Shown piece after piece: positions 7,671 through 13,602 of a stretch of DNA of 13,602 nucleotides. The DNA lies in NCBI GenBank assembly GCA_018065365.1, contig JAGHTH010000023.1:1-13602 (forward strand), given 5' to 3'. A program made the position numbers and the translations under genes. The DNA comes from Candidatus Coliplasma caballi. Lineage in GTDB: Bacteria; Bacillota; Clostridia; Oscillospirales; CAG-382. Within the stretch, counting starts at the first letter, position 1. The number at the start of each line of letters is the position of its first letter. The notes beneath the pieces are model-generated. The model worked only from the letters and a program-made list of their open reading frames with translations. It did no database searches and had not been told where the DNA came from.

Positions 7671-8585
7671 TTAATCCTTCATACCCGCGGAAGACATCGT
7701 CTGAATGACGTTGTTCTGCGAGATGATAAACACGGTAATCGGGACCAGCATCATAATGACCGTAGCCGCCGCCGAAACGCCGGAACGTGCGATACCTGCG
7801 GTAACCAGCTGGCTGATCGCGTAGTTCATGGTCTTGAGCTGTTCGCTGTAAATGTAGAGGTTTGCGCCGGTGTTCCACAGATCTTTGAACGCGAACAGGA
7901 TCAGCGTTGCCCAAGCGGGCTTGACCATCGGCATTGCGATCTTCCAAAGGATCTTGTTCTCGGAAGCACCTTCCAGACGGGCGCTTTCCAGAACGGCATC
8001 CTGCACGTTGGTCTCCATGAACTGTTTCATCAGGTAGAGGCCGAACGGCGTACAGAACGCGGGAACGATGACCGCCAGGTAGGTATCGACCCAGCCCAGA
8101 GCGGACATGATGATGAAGTTGGAAATACCGGTAACGGTCGAGTTGAACATCAACGCGTAAGTAACGATCTTGAACAGACCTTTTCTTCCCGGGAAGCGAA
8201 TCTTGGAGATCGCGTATGCCGCGTAGGAAGAAAGCAGCACGTTGCCGGCAGTACCCGCGACGGAGATCAGCACGGTGTTGAACACGTAGCGGGAGAACGG
8301 GACCCACGAATCCGCCATCGTACGGAACAGATCGCGGAAGTTATCGAACGTGGGGTTGATAACGAAGAATCTCGGCGGGAATACGAAGATCTCGTCCAGA
8401 GGTTTCAGAGACTGCACGATCGCGTACACCATGGGAAGAACCATGACGAATGCGACGATCGCCAGCATGATGTAAATACCTACGTCGCCGCCGGCGGAAC
8501 GGGTAACCGAACGTTTGAACTGAACCTTGTTGGTCTGATGTTTCCGATAGGCGACTTTGATTTTGTTTTTCAGATTCTCAAACAT
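7671..8585 (-). CDS. Carbohydrate ABC transporter permease, MalG/UgpE-like
   Basis: This 304-residue CUT1 permease has the usual family length. A basic cytoplasmic N-terminus (1-30) precedes six membrane segments near 36-58, 102-126, 139-162, 168-188, 225-240 and 271-290. The EAA loop at 200-224 reads ESARLEGAS and ends IAMPMVKP, with the conserved Gly and Pro; this is the ATPase docking site. The conserved NTV after segment 1 (103-105) and the PFGLYLMKQF stretch (180-189) are typical of MalG-type subunits. It starts one base after the stop of the MalF-like gene and has only a poor ribosome site (AUAGGU-like), so translation probably depends on ribosomes finishing that gene. The two should form the heterodimeric channel for the binding protein encoded first. 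Confidence 0.95.
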   Translation of the reverse strand: MFENLKNKIKVAYRKHQTNKVQFKRSVTRSAGGDVGIYIMLAIVAFVMVLPMVYAIVQSLKPLDEIFVFPPRFFVINPTFDNFRDLFRTMADSWVPFSRYVFNTVLISVAGTAGNVLLSSYAAYAISKIRFPGRKGLFKIVTYALMFNSTVTGISNFIIMSALGWVDTYLAVIVPAFCTPFGLYLMKQFMETNVQDAVLESARLEGASENKILWKIAMPMVKPAWATLILFAFKDLWNTGANLYIYSEQLKTMNYAISQLVTAGIARSGVSAAATVIMMLVPITVFIISQNNVIQTMSSAGMKD

Positions 8586-8586
8586 A

Positions 8587-9522
8587 TCATGTACCTATCT
8601 TTCTCAAGATTCTGTTGATCAGCAGGTTACAGCCGATCATCATCAAGAACAGCAGCGTTGCGATCGCCGACGCGTAGCCCATCTCAAAACGTTGTCCGCC
8701 GTAGTCGTCCAAGTGGTGCATGATCGTATGCGCGCAATAGTCAGGGCTTGGGAAACCGACCAGGTTGGTAATGACACCGCCGAAACCGAACGCGCCGGTA
8801 ATTGCCAGGATCGCGCCGAGCATCATCTGCGGTCTCATGTAAGGCATCGTGATGTAGTACAGTTCTTGCCAGCGGTTCTTGACGCCGTCCACGGCGCCTG
8901 CTTCGTACAGGGAGAAGTCAACGCACTGGAAACCTGCGATAAAGGTAAGGAAGGAAGTACCGAGCGAAGTCCACAGTGCAACGCAGCAGCAGAGGACGAA
9001 GATGTACTTCTTATCCTGGAACCACAGGACCGGCTCGGAGAGAAGTCCGAGCTTCATGCCCCACGCGTTGACGATACCGTATTCATCGGAGGAGAAGAAC
9101 AGCGTCCAGATCAGATACACGTTACCCGAAATGGAAGGCGCGTAGAACAGCAGCGTCATGATGGAACGTACCTTCGGGCGAAGTTCGTTGATGAACCACG
9201 CGAAGAGCATGGACAGCAGGTAGGAGCCCGGGCCCGTTACAACTGCGAATTTCAGCGTATTCTTGATTGCCGTGATGAACACGTCGTCGTCTAAGAACAG
9301 ACGAATGTAGTTGTCGAGGAAAATGAATTTCGGCCAGTTCAGCAGGTCAAAACTCGTAAAACTCAAAACCAGGGACAGAAGGACGGGGACCACGGTAAAC
9401 AGAGTGAACAGGATGAAGTAAGGCGCGACCATTACGTAAGCGACCTTATGCTTCTTCATCTCCATGATCGTCCACTGGAACCGTGTCATATCCGAGCGGA
9501 TTATCGCTTTTTCTTTTGCCAT
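8587..9522 (-). CDS. Sugar ABC transporter permease, MalF/UgpA-like
   Basis: This 311-residue CUT1 permease is the second gene of the operon. Membrane segments lie near residues 27-55, 84-112, 120-142, 173-197, 232-255 and 283-304. The conserved early APYFILF stretch (33-39) and the NTLKFAV stretch (88-94) are typical of MalF/UgpA/LplB subunits. The EAA loop lies at 206-230 (YEAGAVDGV, ending ITMPYMRP), with the Gly and Pro intact. The chosen start (MAKEK) lies 3 nt after the stop of the solute-binding protein, and an AAAGGAGGGG site inside the end of that gene sits at suitable spacing, so the two are translationally coupled. It pairs with the MalG-like permease that follows one base later. 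A Cys cluster (178-180) in segment 4 is a minor oddity. Confidence 0.95.
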   Translation of the reverse strand: MAKEKAIIRSDMTRFQWTIMEMKKHKVAYVMVAPYFILFTLFTVVPVLLSLVLSFTSFDLLNWPKFIFLDNYIRLFLDDDVFITAIKNTLKFAVVTGPGSYLLSMLFAWFINELRPKVRSIMTLLFYAPSISGNVYLIWTLFFSSDEYGIVNAWGMKLGLLSEPVLWFQDKKYIFVLCCCVALWTSLGTSFLTFIAGFQCVDFSLYEAGAVDGVKNRWQELYYITMPYMRPQMMLGAILAITGAFGFGGVITNLVGFPSPDYCAHTIMHHLDDYGGQRFEMGYASAIATLLFLMMIGCNLLINRILRKIGT

Positions 9523-9525
9523 GGA

Positions 9526-12500
9526 TCATTCCCCTCCTTTCTTTTTCATGGTGGTCAGATCGTAGCCGAGTTTGACAAGTTCATTTTCCATTTCTTTAAT
9601 GGTGTCTGCGGTGGGAAGCGCGAACTCGGTACGTTTACGGGACAACTCGTTGTTGATGTCGGTAATGTAGCTCTGCATCGCGAGGACAGGATCCTTCTTG
9701 TCGTTCTTGACGTTCAAGAACGCGAAGTTGGTGTATCTTCCGACGATGTAGGAGCCGGGATACTCAGGCGTACACTCGACTGCCTTGAACTGCGCCAGCA
9801 GGTTGTCGAACTCGTCCTTCGACCAGCTCATTCCTTCGAGCGCTTCCATGTTTGCGGTGGACTGTTTTGCGGACGGGCCGAGCAGCGCGATCATTTCGTT
9901 GCCGAACGCGGACTGCACGTCGGCGCTCATCCACCATTGCATATACGTCCATGCGCCGAGCGCGTTCTTGTCATTGACCGAACGCATCAGCAGCATCGTG
10001 GAAACCGCACCGACCGTGGTGTTGTTCACGCGGGTCTCGCCGGTCTCCGGATCCTCAAAGGTCGTGCCGGGCAGCGGAGTGAATTCCCACAGACCGTTGA
10101 TTTCGGGTGCGAAGACGATCAGGGAGTTGTATTCGCCGTAACCGGTAACCGCCAGCGGCATTTCGCCGGAACGGAAACGGTTTGCAAAGCTGTAAGTAAC
10201 CGGGAAATCGTACATCGTGAACAGTTCGCAGACTTTCTTGAAATCAGCGAGCGCGGTATCGGAATCGAGGTTGATCGAAATACCGTCGGTCTTCGGGATG
10301 ATGTTTCCGTCGGGATCTTCGTACGCATAGCGGATGCCGTTGACCAGATAGTCATCGACGTCCTTGTACGATTTGTCGAAGCCGGTTTCATTATAATAGG
10401 TACGGAACAGATCGATGTAGTAATCGTAGTTGCCCTCGTCGTAGTAGGTCTCGTTCTGCTGGTACATCAGCAGCGTGGAGCCGCCCACACCGGTCGGGAA
10501 ACCAATGTCAAGTTTCTCTCTGTTCAGGGAGTATATAATATTGTAGAAATCTTCCCAGGTATCCGGGACCGCGACGCCGAGTTCCACGAAAATGTCTTTG
10601 CGGTAGAACATCATCGAGAAGGACATCGTTTCCGGAATGCCGTAGGTCTCGCCGTACAGAGTCAGAGGAGTCAGCGCGGCGGGAGCAAACCATTTGGTGA
10701 CTTCGTTGAACGTCGGGATCTTGTTCTGCGCGATCAGATCCTTGTAGATCGGATCGTCTGCCCAGGTGGAGAGATCGTTGAAGTTATAACCGATGTTGGT
10801 GTTGCCCGTAATGGTGTTCAGCGAAAGCACCGCGCTACGCAGAGCGTAGTTGATGGCGTCGCCGCCCGAAGCACCCATATAGACGTCGGGGCCGGTTCCC
10901 GCCAGCGTTGCGGGAAGCAGGGTTCCGCCTGCGACCAGTTTGACGACGACGGGCAGACCGTAAGTCGGCGTAAAGGAGTTATCGACCAGATTTCGAATGA
11001 TCTGCGCTTGGTCACGGGAGGTAACCGTCCAGACCTCGACCTGATAATCGCCGGCGTTCTCGATATCGGTTTCTTCATCGGAAGCGCCGAGAGAATCGTA
11101 GTCGGAGAAGAAGGACGCCCAGAACTTCTGGATGCCGCCCCACAGCTTCGCGAAGAAACCGGGCTCGGCGGTCGGCGCTTTCTTATCAGGCGACTGGATG
11201 CACAGATAGTCAATATCAAGCGGCTGGTTCTGTGTGTCAGCCAGCCAGGTACCCAGAGAGGAAGAATAGGATTTCAGCGTATCCATGTAGCCCGCGATCG
11301 TGGACGGGTATTTACCCATTCGTTCGCAGACGTTTGCGACACGGTCCAGCGTTGCGGCGTGGGAGCCCATACCGCCGGTCATTTCGGCAAGTTCGCCGGA
11401 AATGCCGTACAGGCGTTCCGCCTCGTACTTCAGACCTTTCAGCACGTCGGGGATCAAACGCTCGAACGTGTAATCACGGTATTCGTCGGGATCGGCGCCC
11501 GTGATCATCAGGATCTTACGGTAATAGCTGTTGATGTTGGTCAGCGATTCGTTGACACGCGCCAGGATGCTTGCCATATCGCCGAGAACGATCTCCATGC
11601 GAACGGTGTTCGTTCCCTTTTCGAGATAGAACAGATAATCCTGCTCGCCGTCGTGCAGCGATTCGGTAACCCAGTCGGACGTGTAGTCGAAGCGAAGCGC
11701 GCCCGCTTCCGCAAAAGGAAGTTCGCCGTTGACGTACAGTTTACGGGAAACGTACACACCGGAGTAGAAGCCCTGCATTGCGCGCGGGATGATGTCGTAG
11801 AATCCGGCTTCCGGAACTTCGACCGTCCACTCTACCCACTGACCGACGTATTCCCACTTTTCGCCGCCGATTTCATTCAGACGGATCAGCGCGGGATCCT
11901 GCGGCTGCGTATAAACGGAAGAACGGTTGTTGAGCTGATAGATCGTACGCTCGGAGGTCGCGGACGCGTATTCCGCCTGCGCGATCAGGGAGTAGTCGCC
12001 CTTGTAGATCGCGTTGTCGCCGCCCTTCGACTCGTAATACTCCTTATAGGAAGGAGCGATCGGAGCGGTGCAAAGCGTAATTGCGCTGAGCGCGGTGGTC
12101 TCACGCACGGTCTGCAGCGAGAAGACGTGTTCCCCGGCAGACAGGTAGATCCAGAGCGGCTCGTTGAAATAACCGGTGGAATCGTGCAGATACGTGCCGT
12201 CCCACTGATTGACCAGAACCTTTTCGGGTTTCAGTTCGTTGCCGTTGTAGTCCTGCAAATAAGGACGGTTGTCTTCAAAATCATCGCGGTGTGCTTCGAT
12301 GAATTCGCGGAATTCGTCGGTGTTGGAATACAGAACTTTGGTCGTTCCGTCTTCCAGGACGAATTCGCAGCGGTCGCACCACACGCGGTTGAGCTCGACG
12401 GAGCGTGCCTCGGAGTACGGAACTTTTCCGTCAACGAGGATGTAGCGTTCCATCGCAGCGTCTTTACCGATGCCGACGGGTTCGGAAGCGTAGTCGATGA

Positions 12501-13017
12501 CGGGCTTCCCGTCAACGTACTTCGGCTCGCCGTTTTCCTTGACGTAACCGTAAACGGGTACGTTGCCGGTAAAGTAATCGACGTAAATGTTGTAGCAGGC
12601 GTCTTTCGGAACGTTGACTTTGAAAGACACTCTGCCGTCATCGCCGCACACGAGAGCGCCGGTCATTCCGTCGGGGAGCGTAAAGCCCTCGCCGTACTTG
12701 GAAAGATCGGTGTCTTTCGTTACGATGTTGTAGGTTGCAGTCGTGTCCTCGTCAACGAGGTCTCCGATCACGTCGATCTTGATCGAATCCGTTGCCATTC
12801 CGACAGATCCCCAAAGAGTCTGATACTCGTTGAAGGTCGTGGAAGTCAACACATTCGCGATCTCGGAAAGCGACGTGCGCGCCAGCGATTCCGAGCCGTA
12901 TTTGTACTCGACGGTCGCCGACGCCTGCAGCGCGGTCATGCCGACACTCGTTACACACACAGTAACAAGCAAGAACAGCGTGAGAACGCGGCTGAAGGTT
13001 CGTTTGGATCTGGTCAT
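9526..13017 (-). CDS. Very large secreted extracellular solute-binding protein with N-terminal beta-sandwich modules
   Basis: This 1163-residue protein opens the operon and should capture the sugar for the permeases. Residues 1-34 are a signal peptide ending ASA; Cys21 sits after Val, so it is not a lipobox. Residues about 120-320 and 345-480 are two beta-rich modules of the galactose-binding/carbohydrate-module kind (KVNVPKDACYNIYVDYF; WTVEVPEAGFYDI; phrases such as YLSAGEHVFSLQ and LEKGTNTVRME are typical of such jelly-roll modules). Residues 485-610 are mostly helical. Residues 621-642 form an aromatic stretch, followed by an acidic linker. Residues 658-1135 are a type 1 binding-protein fold (GTGPDVYMGA at 707-716, YGIPET at 792-797, and the Trp-rich AWTYMQWWMSADVQSAF at 1022-1038). 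Ordinary family members have about 420-550 residues. Start supported by an AGGAGG site 8 nt upstream. Substrate unknown. Confidence 0.92.
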   Translation of the reverse strand: MTRSKRTFSRVLTLFLLVTVCVTSVGMTALQASATVEYKYGSESLARTSLSEIANVLTSTTFNEYQTLWGSVGMATDSIKIDVIGDLVDEDTTATYNIVTKDTDLSKYGEGFTLPDGMTGALVCGDDGRVSFKVNVPKDACYNIYVDYFTGNVPVYGYVKENGEPKYVDGKPVIDYASEPVGIGKDAAMERYILVDGKVPYSEARSVELNRVWCDRCEFVLEDGTTKVLYSNTDEFREFIEAHRDDFEDNRPYLQDYNGNELKPEKVLVNQWDGTYLHDSTGYFNEPLWIYLSAGEHVFSLQTVRETTALSAITLCTAPIAPSYKEYYESKGGDNAIYKGDYSLIAQAEYASATSERTIYQLNNRSSVYTQPQDPALIRLNEIGGEKWEYVGQWVEWTVEVPEAGFYDIIPRAMQGFYSGVYVSRKLYVNGELPFAEAGALRFDYTSDWVTESLHDGEQDYLFYLEKGTNTVRMEIVLGDMASILARVNESLTNINSYYRKILMITGADPDEYRDYTFERLIPDVLKGLKYEAERLYGISGELAEMTGGMGSHAATLDRVANVCERMGKYPSTIAGYMDTLKSYSSSLGTWLADTQNQPLDIDYLCIQSPDKKAPTAEPGFFAKLWGGIQKFWASFFSDYDSLGASDEETDIENAGDYQVEVWTVTSRDQAQIIRNLVDNSFTPTYGLPVVVKLVAGGTLLPATLAGTGPDVYMGASGGDAINYALRSAVLSLNTITGNTNIGYNFNDLSTWADDPIYKDLIAQNKIPTFNEVTKWFAPAALTPLTLYGETYGIPETMSFSMMFYRKDIFVELGVAVPDTWEDFYNIIYSLNREKLDIGFPTGVGGSTLLMYQQNETYYDEGNYDYYIDLFRTYYNETGFDKSYKDVDDYLVNGIRYAYEDPDGNIIPKTDGISINLDSDTALADFKKVCELFTMYDFPVTYSFANRFRSGEMPLAVTGYGEYNSLIVFAPEINGLWEFTPLPGTTFEDPETGETRVNNTTVGAVSTMLLMRSVNDKNALGAWTYMQWWMSADVQSAFGNEMIALLGPSAKQSTANMEALEGMSWSKDEFDNLLAQFKAVECTPEYPGSYIVGRYTNFAFLNVKNDKKDPVLAMQSYITDINNELSRKRTEFALPTADTIKEMENELVKLGYDLTTMKKKGGE

Positions 13018-13025
13018 GCGTTTTT

Positions 13026-13031
13026 CCTCCT
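13026..13031 (-). promoter_or_regulatory. Ribosome binding site of the solute-binding protein gene
   Basis: Minus-strand AGGAGG lies 8 nt before the ATG at 13015-13017. It is a full consensus site and fixes the start of the first operon gene just ahead of a good signal peptide. Confidence 0.85.
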
Positions 13032-13106
13032 GAAAACGATACTGAAGAAGTCCCTTTCCCTCATCGCAGAATACAAAGAAAGTATACTTCTAATACAATT
13101 CGTCCT

Positions 13107-13135
13107 ATCTTACCATGTGAAAGTGGTTTTGTCAA
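13107..13135 (-). promoter_or_regulatory. Sigma-A promoter of the seven-gene operon
   Basis: On the minus strand a perfect -35 TTGACA (13130-13135) is followed by exactly 17 bp and a -10 TAAGAT (13107-13112; four of six consensus bases) preceded by an extended -10 TG. Transcription should begin near 13100, giving a leader of about 83 nt. The leader shows no terminator or anti-terminator pair. A 10-bp perfect palindrome (AAGTATACTT, 13080-13089) lies about 12-21 nt into the transcript and could be an operator, though this is a guess. Confidence 0.8.
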
Positions 13136-13550
13136 GCATATCCTCTTTATATATAGCGTTCCAAAGAGTCCCGTTTTCGCCGCTGCAAAACGATTTCCGG
13201 GCGCGTTTTCCGATCCCGATCGGGCAGGAAAATGTAACAGACAATTTTCGTTTCTTTTTATTTGAAAATAAAAGTATATCAGAAGAACCGTATTTATTCA
13301 AAAAGTGTTTGCAATTCCATGCAGTTTTCGGGTATGGAGATCAAAACTTTTCTGCATCGCATTTGTACTTTTCCGTTCTGTATAATTTACGAAATTATGT
13401 CAACCATTTCAAAAAGGATGTTTTTCTGACGCATTCCGCAAAAAATCCGTTTTATTTTGCACAAAAAAGCGGTCTGATTTTCTACGCTGTGCTCGTTTTT
13501 ACAAAACATTTGTTCGGCGGGCAAAGAGCGTCAAAAATGAGTAATAAAAT
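13136..13550. other. AT-rich gene-free region upstream of the operon
   Basis: No frame here has a credible start and ribosome site. It contains a perfect 10-bp palindrome (CCCGATCGGG, 13215-13224) and an interrupted palindrome (ATAATTT-N3-AAATTAT, 13382-13398) that abuts a minus-strand TTGACA (13398-13403) with no well-placed -10. These could be regulator sites or chance. The region is much more AT-rich than the coding DNA. Confidence 0.5.
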
Positions 13551-13581
13551 AGACTCCGGGCAGTAATTTTGTCCGGAGTCT
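13551..13581 (-). terminator. Intrinsic terminator of a minus-strand gene outside the window
   Basis: Positions 13551-13559 pair perfectly with 13573-13581, and pairing can extend inward by two or three bases around an AT-rich loop. On the minus strand the hairpin is followed by a U-rich tail (ATTTTATTACTCATTTTT); on the plus strand the tail is mixed. It should end a minus-strand transcript entering from the right, insulating the operon promoter from that gene. Confidence 0.75.
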
Positions 13582-13602
13582 TCCTGTTGGTTTGTATGGA
13601 GT

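Noticed and set aside
13172..13192. Inverted repeat CGTTTT/AAAACG as a terminator
   Set aside because: The stem is only 6 bp around a 9-nt loop and no U tract follows on either strand.
13110..13301. 63-codon minus-strand frame upstream of the operon
   Set aside because: It begins with TTG, lacks a ribosome site, overlaps the promoter elements, and looks like chance coding in AT-rich DNA.
9448..13566. 1372-codon plus-strand open frame
   Set aside because: It is codon-aligned antisense to the solute-binding protein and the end of the first permease gene. It exists because the real genes avoid TTA, CTA and TCA. It has no ribosome site or recognisable domain.
13018..13566. Stop-free plus-strand frame of about 180 codons through the AT-rich upstream region
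   Set aside because: Being open this long in AT-rich DNA is unusual, but there is no ATG until the last nine codons, no ribosome site, a Phe/Lys/Ser-rich composition, and it runs through the operon promoter and into the loop of the terminator.

Overview
The window looks like chromosomal DNA from an anaerobic Gram-positive bacterium of the Clostridia (Bacillota), probably a gut or rumen lineage. The grounds are strong AGGAGG-type ribosome sites before most genes, Gram-positive style CUT1 sugar-transporter genes, and moderately GC-rich coding DNA (judged by eye, not counted) set against AT-rich intergenic DNA. No marker gene is present, so the taxonomy is inferred.

Almost all of it is one minus-strand operon of seven genes, about 12.8 kb, read from right to left. 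It starts at a clear sigma-A promoter (13107-13135). The order is: a very large secreted solute-binding protein with N-terminal beta-sandwich modules (9526-13017); a MalF-like permease (8587-9522); a MalG-like permease (7671-8585); a membrane protein joining a six-bladed NHL propeller, TPR-like helices and a YIP1 domain (5466-7658); a secreted DUF5696 protein with glycosidase-like features (2500-5445); a second MalF-like permease (1478-2485); and a second MalG-like permease (235-1458). Gaps between genes are 1 to 20 nt, and three ribosome sites sit on top of the preceding stop codon, so the set is very probably co-transcribed and translationally coupled. No ABC ATPase is encoded; such systems often borrow a shared MsmX/UgpC-type ATPase.

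The likely overall job is capture, and perhaps extracellular trimming, of a complex glycan, followed by uptake of oligosaccharides. The substrate cannot be read from the sequence. Unusual points are two permease pairs for one binding protein, absence of a lipobox in any exported protein, and a membrane-anchored propeller/YIP1 protein placed between the two transporter halves.

The right flank (13136-13550) is AT-rich and gene-free. It is closed by a minus-strand terminator (13551-13581) for a gene outside the window. The left flank (1-234) holds two plus-strand terminator-like hairpins, which suggest a convergent gene ending near the left edge, and a nested hairpin at positions 1-56 that folds best as minus-strand RNA. 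No mobile element, CRISPR array, tRNA or rRNA was seen.
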